Origin: Magnetococcales bacterium
GTDB taxonomy: Bacteria > Pseudomonadota > Magnetococcia > Magnetococcales > JADFYX01
Reading direction: 5' to 3'
Length of the DNA: 12,958 nt
Assembly (NCBI GenBank): GCA_015232795.1
Contig: JADFYX010000038.1
Span: 1-12,958 of the forward strand
The position numbers and the translations under genes are program-made. Within the stretch, counting starts at the first letter, position 1; every line of letters begins with the position of its first letter. The notes beneath the pieces are model-generated. The model saw only the letters and a program-made list of their open reading frames with translations, was not told where the DNA came from and ran no database searches. Below are positions 1 through 7,367 of the stretch, one piece after another.

Positions 1-1689
1 GTCAATTATGTTAATTCCGGTCTCTTTAGTAAAATGAACCCTCTCTTTTTGCGTATCTCCATATTGTAAATTTACAAAAGTCACTCCCGGAATTTCTAAT
101 AGAGGAAGTAGGTCAAAAAGGGTCATGGATTTATTTTTGTAAAAGGAACTTTTAGAGTACCACGATATACCAACCAGCAAACTTTTGTTCTCTTTTAGGT
201 AACGGTTGCGAAAAGTTTGTTTAAGTTTATGGTCGGCAATAAGATTACCTGGCTGAGGTTTATAAGAAGGGATATCTGGTCGCAACCATTGACAAAGATT
301 GCCAAAAGGTACAATAAAATCATATTCTGAATCATGTTCACCAACTATCAATTGCTCAGGGTGAGGAATAGTGGTGATAGAGGGAAATGATCGTGAAAAC
401 AGACCCACAAGCCTTTCATTACACTCTAAAACAGTCTCTCCACCTCTCTTTATAAGATCAGGAATCATACTGGAAAATATTATGTTTTCCCCAACCCCTT
501 GTTCTGCCCATACCAACAACCGTTTGCCATGAAGGGACTCTCCCTGCCAAAGTTTTTCTTTGTGTATTAAAAAGCGTTCGACATCATACTGCTCATTTTG
601 CCACCGCCAATTGTAATTTTTCCAACCGTTTTGCAAGTCGCCAATTAATAACTGCACTAAGCTTAGGTTATTGTATGCGATTGCATAATCAGCGTTTACA
701 GAAATTGCCTTTTGGTAAAAGGTAATTGCTTCGCTAAATCTGCCCATGTCCTTTACGATAGCACCAAGATTGTTGTAGGCAACAGCATAGTCTGGATTAA
801 TAGAAATGGCCTTTTTTAAGCTATCAACTGCTTCATCAAATTTGCCTTGTTCTTCAAAAACAACCCCTAAGTTGCAAAGAGCTTCGGCATAATCTGGTTT
901 AATATTTATGGCTTGCTGGTAGCTTGCAGCAGCAGCATCCAACCTATCTTGCTTCTCCATGATATAACCAAGATTATTATGAGCTACTGCAAAATCTGGT
1001 TTAATAGATATAGCTTTTTGAACAGCGTTTACCGCCTCAGTAAATTTGCCTAAATCTGTTAAAACATAACCAAGATTGCTATAAGCTTCTACATAATCTG
1101 GTTTAAGAGATATGGCATGTTTGTAGCTTGCGGCTGCTTGATCTAGTTTTTGTTGTTCTTGTAGAATACTGCCAAGACTGTTATGTAACTCGGCAAAATT
1201 AGGGTTAAAAGAAGCAACTTTTTGGTAAACGGCAACCGCCTCAGATAACTTTCCTTGTTCATGAAGGGCTACACCAATATTATATTGAGCTTCAATATAG
1301 TTTGGATTAATAGATATGGCTTGTGAAAAACTGGCAATGGCATCGTCAAATCTTCCTTGGGCCTTAAAGATATTCCCAAGATTAAAATGCGCCTCTACAT
1401 AATCTGGCTTAATAGCTATCGCTCTTAAGCAACATATCTTGGCTTCATCTAATTTACCCTGCATCTGCAATGCAAAAGAGAGATTAGAAAGTGCTATAGA
1501 GTTGTCTGGTTGGAGTTCAAGTACCTTTTTGTACAACAATATTGCCTCATCAAGCTTGCCAGATTTATGGGCTGATATAGCTTGGTTTAAAACTATTTGT
1601 AGCTGATTATTTCTACCTTTTGAGACATCCTTTATTTTGTGGTTTTTTTTTGTCTTTTTCTTTTTGCGCCTCCCCTGAGCTTTATTCAT
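1..1689 (-). CDS. TPR-repeat glycosyltransferase-like protein (C-terminus beyond the window)
   Basis: The reading frame is open for 563 codons from an ATG at 1689 to the left edge, so the 3' end is missing. The first ~22 residues are very basic (RRKKKKTKK). Residues 30-335 form nine 34-residue TPR units. The Pro of each unit (Ala in the ninth) recurs at exactly 34-residue spacing (61, 95, 129 ... 333), usually in a context like IKPDYxEA. Around 351-363 is GDLQNGWKNYNWRW, followed by WQGESLHGKRLLVWAEQGVGENIIF (about 381-405) and VGISWYSKS (506-514). This matches the bacterial family in which TPRs precede a GT-B-like domain, where the usual motif is EQGLGDxIQF. Such proteins are thought to be cytoplasmic glycosyltransferases, but acceptor and sugar cannot be read from the sequence. 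An AGAGAAAG stretch about 5 bases before the ATG is the likely ribosome site. The family call is good; the enzymatic role is inferred. Confidence 0.87.
   Translation of the reverse strand, partial: MNKAQGRRKKKKTKKNHKIKDVSKGRNNQLQIVLNQAISAHKSGKLDEAILLYKKVLELQPDNSIALSNLSFALQMQGKLDEAKICCLRAIAIKPDYVEAHFNLGNIFKAQGRFDDAIASFSQAISINPNYIEAQYNIGVALHEQGKLSEAVAVYQKVASFNPNFAELHNSLGSILQEQQKLDQAAASYKHAISLKPDYVEAYSNLGYVLTDLGKFTEAVNAVQKAISIKPDFAVAHNNLGYIMEKQDRLDAAAASYQQAINIKPDYAEALCNLGVVFEEQGKFDEAVDSLKKAISINPDYAVAYNNLGAIVKDMGRFSEAITFYQKAISVNADYAIAYNNLSLVQLLIGDLQNGWKNYNWRWQNEQYDVERFLIHKEKLWQGESLHGKRLLVWAEQGVGENIIFSSMIPDLIKRGGETVLECNERLVGLFSRSFPSITTIPHPEQLIVGEHDSEYDFIVPFGNLCQWLRPDIPSYKPQPGNLIADHKLKQTFRNRYLKENKSLLVGISWYSKSSFYKNKSMTLFDLLPLLEIPGVTFVNLQYGDTQKERVHFTKETGINIID
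685..1602 (-). repeat. Nine tandem TPR units, 102-base period
   Basis: The repeats sit inside the glycosyltransferase gene. Each unit is exactly 102 bases (34 codons) with no indels. The TPR signature positions are visible in each: N-L-G near the start of helix A, a G-K/R-L/F-D/S-E-A stretch in the turn into helix B, and Pro at position 32, with the ninth unit having Ala there. A tenth, incomplete helix pair follows at residues 336-350. Divergence between units at DNA level is substantial, so this is an old protein repeat and not a recent DNA amplification. Confidence 0.85.
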
Positions 1690-1898
1690 CGGTTCTTTCT
1701 CTTTTAAAAAAAATAGTTACTTATAAAGTTTGCTCGCAGTCCATTAAATTGTGATATAAACATCGACAGATTGTAAAATATCATCACTCCTGATCACCAC
1801 CTAAAATTGTGCAAAAACAATTTTTGATAGACGGAATAATCTCAGTAAATTGATGAATTTTTGCAACTTATCTAAACTTAATGATGCATTACTGATAA
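1690..1898. other. Non-coding gap between cheR remnant and TPR gene
   Basis: No convincing gene lies on either strand. Besides the inverted repeat at 1803-1824, the region holds a possible -10 for the TPR gene on the minus strand (TATAAG, about 30 bases upstream of its ATG) without a good -35. The rest may be decayed sequence from the lost cheR, but no CheR core motif can be read in it. Confidence 0.5.
1803..1824. repeat. AT-rich perfect inverted repeat (8-base arms, 6-base loop)
   Basis: AAAATTGT at 1803-1810 and ACAATTTT at 1817-1824 are exact reverse complements around GCAAAA. A T run follows the right arm on the plus strand (five T) and on the minus strand (four T). It lies downstream of the Hpt-like/cheR-remnant operon and 114 bases upstream of the TPR gene, both read leftward. 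It could be a weak terminator of the operon or an operator for the TPR gene. Only two of the eight pairs are G-C, so terminator strength would be poor. Confidence 0.35.
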
Positions 1899-2027
1899 TT
1901 AAAACCTAGATTTGACAGGGCTAAAAGAAGAAGTTTTAGCATAGTAACGGATATCAAATCCTCAACGATGACGCAACGCCTCATGTAAAAGGTGCGTTTC
2001 AAGTTCCTGAGCATTATCACTACCCAT
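1899..2027 (-). pseudogene. Remnant of a cheR-like methyltransferase gene (5' end only, in-frame stop)
   Basis: From an ATG at 2027 (leftward) the frame reads ELETHLLHEALRHR, then TGA at 1964-1962, then GFDIRYYAKTSS, ending at TAA 1901-1899. CheR-family methyltransferases typically begin with an LE..LL.EA...RYG.DFR.YA.AS helix pair. The match is in one frame with the stop exactly where the conserved Tyr of RYG.D belongs. The ATG lies 8 bases after the stop of the Hpt-like gene and has an AGAG ribosome-site-like element ahead of it, so it was the third gene of that operon. The methyltransferase core (SAM-binding domain) was not recognised in any frame of 1690-1898, so most of the gene is deleted or decayed. 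The family is recognised from memory of the motif, without a search. A chance 21-codon ORF is the alternative. Confidence 0.62.
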
Positions 2028-2035
2028 GGTTAACT

Positions 2036-2716
2036 CTACTTTTTCTCATATTTCAATGTGATATTTAGCAGGTCTGCTAATGGATGCAAATATTTTAACG
2101 CTCCGCGAAAATCATTTTTGTTGAGACAAGATTCCAATAACCCCATAGTTTCTGAGCTAGCTTCTCGTCCCAATTTTGCTTTTAATGTTATAAGCTGCTT
2201 TTTTGCCTGGAAATGTTTTTTCTTAATCAAGATTGCCAAATAATTGAGTTCGTGTTCTATCTCATCTGACGTGGCTTCCTCATGAGGAGATTCATCGGCA
2301 ACTTCACTTAGCCCAGCTTTATCTAAGGTTGAAATAGAGCTCATTACCACATTAAAAGCAACAGTGAATGCCTCCATCATATCTAACCAATGATCAAAGC
2401 GATTCTCTACAACAGCTTTTTCCAAATTGGATGCCGCAAGGTGCAAATCCTTAGCAGCCATATTTCCTGAAATAACCCGAATACTCTGCAACAACCGTTT
2501 AGCAGTTGGAATATCCTCTTTTAAATCATGAAACAGGCAATTCCTTATTTCCTCCACCACATGGGTAAATTCCTGGACAAAATCTTTAAGCAAAGCCCTA
2601 TAGAGCTCTTGGTTGCCAGCTAGATGTCGCACCCCCACCTTAATATCAATACCATTTATAAATTCTGGCAATGGAGAACCGTTTGCACTCTTTATTTTAT
2701 TTGAAGGTAGCACCAC
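2036..2716 (-). CDS. Hpt-like protein lacking the phosphoacceptor histidine
   Basis: This 226-residue, probably cytoplasmic protein has no TM segment. Residues ~17-130 form an Hpt-like helical bundle and ~150-226 a second small helical module. The same two parts, in the same order, form the end of the adjacent hybrid kinase: INGIDIKVGVRHLAGNQELYRALL parallels PGIDIPSAIEQLNGNSTLFRSLL, and LESCLNKNDFRGALKYLH parallels the kinase tail. The kinase's active AHSVKGMAGS is LQSIRVISGN here, so the phosphorylatable His is Gln77 (CAG at 2488-2486), and the Lys and Gly after it have also changed. Phosphotransfer by this site is therefore not expected; a binding or decoy role, or decay, is inferred. The start is GTG at 2716, two bases after the upstream gene's stop, with GAGAG about 8 bases ahead; no other good start exists in this frame. 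Confidence 0.85.
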   Translation of the reverse strand: MVLPSNKIKSANGSPLPEFINGIDIKVGVRHLAGNQELYRALLKDFVQEFTHVVEEIRNCLFHDLKEDIPTAKRLLQSIRVISGNMAAKDLHLAASNLEKAVVENRFDHWLDMMEAFTVAFNVVMSSISTLDKAGLSEVADESPHEEATSDEIEHELNYLAILIKKKHFQAKKQLITLKAKLGREASSETMGLLESCLNKNDFRGALKYLHPLADLLNITLKYEKK

Positions 2717-2718
2717 AT

Positions 2719-3033
2719 CTATCTCTCTTTTTTTGGAATTAATTTTATCATAGTATCAAATATCTGTTTTTTATCAATTATTGTAAGAATCTGCTCATTC
2801 ACACCCGAAGCCAAACACAACATGTCTATCCTCACCAATAGCATTGGCTTTAACTGTAATAATAAGCAGTTACCATCCTTAAACCTTACTTCATGCCCCA
2901 AACTTTGGGAACCGCTGCATATTACTGGAAGTGTCTGGTTTGGCTCATATGCATTGCCAGTTTGAAAAACTCGATCATTCCTCAATATTTGGTGGTCATT
3001 CAGATCTATAGTTATTATCCAGCAGCAACACAT
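2719..3033 (-). CDS. Small protein of unknown function, first gene of the Hpt-like/cheR operon
   Basis: A 104-residue ORF starting at ATG 3033 (MCCCWIITIDL). GGAAGG lies four bases before this ATG, which I prefer to the in-frame TTG at 3045. I do not recognise the family. The composition is mixed: three consecutive Cys after the start, further Cys at ICSG, NC and LCLASG, a hydrophobic stretch LLLQLKPMLLVRIDML near the middle, and a basic end (PKKER). There is no clear signal peptide or TM helix. Support for it being real is positional: its TAG stop is two bases from the GTG start of the Hpt-like gene, a good promoter precedes it, and it fills the space up to the divergent kinase. A divergent or truncated chemotaxis adaptor is possible, but no CheW motif could be confirmed. 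Confidence 0.6.
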   Translation of the reverse strand: MCCCWIITIDLNDHQILRNDRVFQTGNAYEPNQTLPVICSGSQSLGHEVRFKDGNCLLLQLKPMLLVRIDMLCLASGVNEQILTIIDKKQIFDTMIKLIPKKER

Positions 3034-3062
3034 GATACCTTCCAAAGTTACTTCGATGCCAA

Positions 3063-3079
3063 TATAATATCCTTATAAT
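3063..3079 (+). promoter_or_regulatory. Two TATAAT -10 boxes for the hybrid kinase gene
   Basis: Perfect TATAAT hexamers occur at 3063-3068 and 3074-3079, 28-44 bases before the kinase ATG. Neither has a good -35 at 16-18 bases (candidates TTCCAA at 3040 and TTCGAT at 3052), suggesting an activator-dependent or weak promoter. They overlap the -10 and spacer of the leftward promoter, so the two units probably compete or share a regulator. Confidence 0.45.
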
Positions 3080-3091
3080 TTGTTTTTTCAA
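3064..3091 (-). promoter_or_regulatory. Probable sigma70-type promoter for the leftward operon
   Basis: On the minus strand a TTGAAA -35 (3091-3086) and a TATTAT -10 (3069-3064), each matching five of six consensus bases, are separated by 16 bases. This predicts a start near 3057 and a leader of about 24 bases before the ATG at 3033. The -35 lies in the kinase leader, next to its ribosome site. Confidence 0.55.
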
Positions 3092-3094
3092 CAT

Positions 3095-3109
3095 AGAGAG
3101 CAAAAAATG
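3095..3109 (+). promoter_or_regulatory. Ribosome binding site deciding the kinase start
   Basis: AGAGAG at 3095-3100 is followed by six bases and then ATG at 3107. This favours 3107 over the in-frame TTG at 3080, which lies directly on the predicted -10/start region and has no ribosome site. Confidence 0.7.
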
Positions 3110-6100
3110 TCGAAAACTAGGTTTTTTAAGTTTGCACGACACCACTTTTTTGCACTGATGGTACTCTATATCGGAGTTACTCTTTCAGGGTTGGGAGCCT
3201 TATCCTACAACTATTACCTTACTGAAAAGATTAAAACCAACTTTGCGTGGACAGCAAACGAACGTTATTTTGCTATAAAAAAAGGGGTTGAAGAGACCAA
3301 AAACTCTCTTGAGGATATTGCCAGTTTTTATAAAGGGTCAAAATTTGTTGACCGCCAGGAGTTCAGTGAATTTACCCAGCCAATTCTGGCACGGGAAAAA
3401 GGCATTCTGGCGTTGGAGTGGATACCAAAGGTAAGCAATAAAAACAGGCAGTTATATGAGGATGAAGCTAGAAAGGATATCCCCACCTTTAAAATAATTC
3501 AAAGACAAAAAGATAATACCTTAGTTACCGCCCAGATACGTGAGGAGTATTTTCCTGTCTATTATGTGGAACCCCTTTTAGGCAACGAAGAATCCCTGGG
3601 GTTTGATTTAGGATCAATCCCAAAACGGCTTGCAGCTCTTAAAAAGGCAATAATAACGAATAGACCTATAGCACTCACACCTGTTAACCTTATCCAAAAA
3701 AAAGAACAACTCAGTGGTTTACTGCTTTTCCAGCCAATTTATTTAAACGGCAAGCTTAAAGATACCCCTGAACAACGAAAAGCCAATATCCATGGTTTTG
3801 CCTTGGCTGTCTATCACGTTAATGATCTGATTCAATCCACTATCGAACACCTCTCATCACGGGGTATTGATTTTCTTATAGCTGATGAAACTGATGCAAA
3901 AAACAAACTAGAACTCTTTTTTCATTCTAGTCGAAAATTTAAAAAATCAACAAATAACAGACCTGACTGGAAAGATAGTAAGGGAGGGCTTTCATGGAAA
4001 CGCATGTTTACAGTTGCTGGCAGGCAATGGTCATTTGAAGCCAGACCAAATCCAAAAAGCCAGGAATACTCTTCTAATAACTTCAATACACCATGGGTAG
4101 TTTTTATTATCGGTTTGTTATTGACCTCTTTGTTGACGGCACAGTTGATCCGATTAAGAGAAAATATATTGGAACGCAACAGAGCTGTGAACAACTTGAC
4201 AGAGAGCGAGTCACGTTTCCGCTCAATTACTCAATCGGCGACAGACGGTATAGTTGCTACTGATCAAAATGGAAATATCAATTTTTGGAACCGGGGAGCC
4301 GAAATTATTTTTGGTTATAGCAGTGCTGAAGTTATCGGAAAACCCCTTACTACGTTAATGCCTGAAAGATTTTACCACTCCCACAATCAAGGAATTGCCA
4401 GGGTCTGTACAACTGGAAAATCAAAAGTAGCGGGTAAAGTTCTAGAACTTACTGGTTTGAGAAAATCTGGCGAAGAGTTTCCTCTTGAGGTATCGATATC
4501 AACCTGGACAACTGCAAACAGTCGCTCTTTTGCCTCTGTTATTCGTGATATTAGTACTAGAAAACTTGCTGAAGAACATACAATAAATCTGCAGGAGAGT
4601 CGTGAAACCATAAATAAACTTCTTCATCTCTCTTTGAAGGATATGGATCTTAACAAGATTATGGAAAAAGCTCTTTTGCTACTCATCTCCATATCATGGC
4701 TCTCAAGTCAGAAAAAAGGTGCTGTGTTTCTGGCTGATGTAAATGAGGAAACCCTCAATCTCATTGCCCACCAAGGTCTGTCGGAATCTAATGTTGATTT
4801 ATGTACTAAAATTGTGTTTGGGCAGTGCTTATGTGGCACCGCAGCAAGAGAGAAAAAGGTTATCTTTTCCGACCGCATAGATTCTCAACACGGCAGAATT
4901 TATGAAGCAATGGAACCCCACGGGCATTATGTTGTTCCTATTCTTGTTGATGAACATCTTTTGGGTGTGTTCACCATATATCTGAATGAAGGACATATCC
5001 AAAAAGATGAAGAAACCAAGTTTCTTACTACATTTGCTACAACCATGGCAGGGATAATCCAACGTACTCATGCTGAAGAGGCTAGGGTAGTTAACGCCCA
5101 GGCAAACCAAGCTAAAAGTGAATTTCTTGCCAATATGAGCCATGAGATTCGCACACCCATTAATGCTGTTATAGGCCTAACAGAGCTTGCTCTGACTTCT
5201 AATTTATCAGAAAAAACACGAGATTATTTGACAAAGATCGATAGAGCTTCTAGCTCTCTCATGCGTATTATCAATGATATTCTGGACTTTTCCAAAATTG
5301 AGGCAGGTAAACTGGATCTGGATAGGAGTGATTTTCTTATTCGTGATCTCTTTGACAATTTATCAGACCTATTTAGAATCAATGCCGATGAAAAAGGGGT
5401 GGAGTTAATCACTGGTATCTCATCGGAGTGTATATATGTTCTAGTTGGCGACTCATTACGTCTGGAACAGATTTTAATGAACCTGGTCAGTAATGCTATT
5501 AAGTTTACTGAAGATGGAGAGATAGTGGTATTGGTCGATACCATTGAGGCTCAAATTGATAGGGTAGAGTTGGAGTTTTCAGTTAGCGACAGCGGTATTG
5601 GCATGAGTCAAGAGCAAATAGCAGAGCTGTTTGCCCCATTTGTTCAGGCTGACAACTCAGTTACGCGAAAATTTGGCGGAACCGGGTTGGGCCTTAGCAT
5701 AAGTAAACGCTTAGTAGAGATGATGGGAGGAAAAATCTGGGTAGATAGTGAGCTAGATAAGGGGAGTGTGTTTAAATTTACAGTTCAATTGGGACGACAC
5801 CCAGAGATGGAGGATGGTATCGACCTCATACCACCTGATGATCTACACCATCTGAAAACTCTGGTAGTGGATGATAATAAGGCAACCCGCTCTGCACTAC
5901 ATAATATGTTAAAACTTTTCACCTTTGAAACGACTGTAGTAGCTAATGGTCGTGAGGCAAAAGAGGAAATTCAAGCAGGAATTAAGGCAAACAACCCCTA
6001 TCGACTTGCTCTTGTGGATTGGTTGATGCCTCAAATGGACGGTATAGAGACCATAAGACAAATTTCAGAGATAACATTTCAAGAAAAAATTGCCTCAGGA

Positions 6101-7360
6101 CCAAAAATCATCATGTTGACCAGCTTTAGTCATGAAGAAGAGCTAAAAAAACTGGTCGGTAAAGATGATGTAGATGCTTTTATTTCTAAACCCATTAATT
6201 GTTCAATACTGTTTGATACTGTTATGGATATTTTCGGTAAGGATGTATCCATAACCTACCGCTCTGGCCGAGAGATTGTTGATCCCACCTTGATTGCAGA
6301 CAGAATTGGTGGTGCTAAGGTGCTGCTGGTTGAAGACAACGCAATAAACTGTCAAGTAGCTAAAGAGATATTAGAAGGTATCAACCTAAAAGTTGATTTG
6401 GCCCAAAATGGTGTTCAGGCAGTTGAAAAAGTACTGCAAGAAACTTACGATGCTGTATTGATGGATGTTCAAATGCCGATTATGGATGGCTATACCGCAA
6501 CCCGCTCCATACGTAAATTTAAACAGTTTAATGAACTGCCAATTATCGGCCTGACCGCTCACGCGATGAAGGGAGACCGTGAGTTGTGCCTGCAAGCAGG
6601 AATGAATGATCATGTAGCCAAACCCATAAACAAAAATTATCTGTTTTCAATACTTAGCAAATGGATACCGCAAAAAGACCAGACAGAACGCCCCAAAACA
6701 TTATCTGTAAAAAAGGCAACCGTCGATATTGCTGGGCTACCTGAGATTCTGCCAGGAATCGATATACCATCTGCCATTGAGCAGCTAAACGGTAACAGCA
6801 CTCTATTTCGCTCTTTGTTGCTAGAATTTGCTAAAAACTTTGCTAACACTGCCACTGTGATAAGATCAGCCCTTAACGGCAACAGACAAGATGATCTCAA
6901 GGTGGCAAAAAACTTAGCCCACTCGGTAAAAGGTATGGCTGGCAGCCTTTCTGCCCAACCACTGTTTAAAGCTGCCAAAGAGTTGGATAGAGTAATTCTT
7001 GGCAATAATCAATCTGAATGGCAAACTCTGATTGATATATTTGACCGCGAGTTGCAACAGGTTTTAGCCTCTATTGCTACGATCTCAATAGATACAACCG
7101 CAACCATAACAGCAAATATGGATGCCCCTGCAATGCAGGAAAAAATGCAGGAGTTATTGTTCGCATTGGACAGATTATTGAGTAATGGGGATTCAAATGC
7201 CTGTAGTTGCTGGGAAGAGCTAAAACCTTTTCTTGGTGAGAATAATATTAAAGAAGAAGTTGCAACATTGGCTAACTGTATTGATAATTTTGACTTTGAA
7301 GAAGGGCAAAAAACTCTACATGCCATAGCCAAAAAATTTGGTGTCTCATTTAGGTCTTGA
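3107..7360 (+). CDS. Membrane hybrid sensor histidine kinase, CHASE-PAS-GAF-HisKA-HATPase-REC-REC-Hpt
   Basis: A 1417-residue inner-membrane kinase that should relay phosphate His-Asp-His within one chain. Order by residue: TM ~14-34; periplasmic CHASE-type domain ~75-300 (ILALEWIPKV); TM ~329-350; PAS ~365-490; GAF ~500-655 (FGQCLCGTAAREKKVIF); HisKA with NMSHEIRTPIN, His679; HATPase ~780-905 with NLVSNAIKF, DSGIGM and GGTGLGL; REC1 ~917-1040 with Asp971 (LALVDWLMPQMDG) and SKPIN; REC2 ~1070-1190 with Asp1120 (VLMDVQMPIMDG) and AKPIN; Hpt ~1211-1305 with His1272 (LAHSVKGMAGS); then a helical module ~1340-1417. All catalytic residues are present. The final ~205 residues are paralogous to the neighbouring Hpt-like protein. 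No separate DNA-binding output regulator is in view, so the output is unknown. It is transcribed divergently from the Hpt-like operon. Confidence 0.95.
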   Translation: MSKTRFFKFARHHFFALMVLYIGVTLSGLGALSYNYYLTEKIKTNFAWTANERYFAIKKGVEETKNSLEDIASFYKGSKFVDRQEFSEFTQPILAREKGILALEWIPKVSNKNRQLYEDEARKDIPTFKIIQRQKDNTLVTAQIREEYFPVYYVEPLLGNEESLGFDLGSIPKRLAALKKAIITNRPIALTPVNLIQKKEQLSGLLLFQPIYLNGKLKDTPEQRKANIHGFALAVYHVNDLIQSTIEHLSSRGIDFLIADETDAKNKLELFFHSSRKFKKSTNNRPDWKDSKGGLSWKRMFTVAGRQWSFEARPNPKSQEYSSNNFNTPWVVFIIGLLLTSLLTAQLIRLRENILERNRAVNNLTESESRFRSITQSATDGIVATDQNGNINFWNRGAEIIFGYSSAEVIGKPLTTLMPERFYHSHNQGIARVCTTGKSKVAGKVLELTGLRKSGEEFPLEVSISTWTTANSRSFASVIRDISTRKLAEEHTINLQESRETINKLLHLSLKDMDLNKIMEKALLLLISISWLSSQKKGAVFLADVNEETLNLIAHQGLSESNVDLCTKIVFGQCLCGTAAREKKVIFSDRIDSQHGRIYEAMEPHGHYVVPILVDEHLLGVFTIYLNEGHIQKDEETKFLTTFATTMAGIIQRTHAEEARVVNAQANQAKSEFLANMSHEIRTPINAVIGLTELALTSNLSEKTRDYLTKIDRASSSLMRIINDILDFSKIEAGKLDLDRSDFLIRDLFDNLSDLFRINADEKGVELITGISSECIYVLVGDSLRLEQILMNLVSNAIKFTEDGEIVVLVDTIEAQIDRVELEFSVSDSGIGMSQEQIAELFAPFVQADNSVTRKFGGTGLGLSISKRLVEMMGGKIWVDSELDKGSVFKFTVQLGRHPEMEDGIDLIPPDDLHHLKTLVVDDNKATRSALHNMLKLFTFETTVVANGREAKEEIQAGIKANNPYRLALVDWLMPQMDGIETIRQISEITFQEKIASGPKIIMLTSFSHEEELKKLVGKDDVDAFISKPINCSILFDTVMDIFGKDVSITYRSGREIVDPTLIADRIGGAKVLLVEDNAINCQVAKEILEGINLKVDLAQNGVQAVEKVLQETYDAVLMDVQMPIMDGYTATRSIRKFKQFNELPIIGLTAHAMKGDRELCLQAGMNDHVAKPINKNYLFSILSKWIPQKDQTERPKTLSVKKATVDIAGLPEILPGIDIPSAIEQLNGNSTLFRSLLLEFAKNFANTATVIRSALNGNRQDDLKVAKNLAHSVKGMAGSLSAQPLFKAAKELDRVILGNNQSEWQTLIDIFDRELQQVLASIATISIDTTATITANMDAPAMQEKMQELLFALDRLLSNGDSNACSCWEELKPFLGENNIKEEVATLANCIDNFDFEEGQKTLHAIAKKFGVSFRS

Positions 7361-7367
7361 AAATTAG

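Noticed and set aside
685..1602. 102-base periodicity as a CRISPR or DNA satellite
   Set aside because: The period is coding TPR units with diverged codons and no spacer structure.
1920..1940. Hairpin GCTAAAA/TTTTAGC with a 7-base loop as a terminator
   Set aside because: No T run follows on either strand, and the bases are explained as codons of the cheR remnant.
1962..1964. TGA in the cheR remnant read as selenocysteine or a recoded codon
   Set aside because: The aligned residue is Tyr, other genes here use TGA as a normal stop (for example the kinase), and the frame ends 20 codons later with no CheR core.
2058..2243. Plus-strand ORF of 61 codons opposite the Hpt-like gene
   Set aside because: Antisense to a frame with clear homology to the kinase tail; no ribosome site and no recognisable protein features.
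2719..3033. Assigning the 104-residue protein as CheW
   Set aside because: Too short, and no CheW signature could be aligned beyond the operon context.
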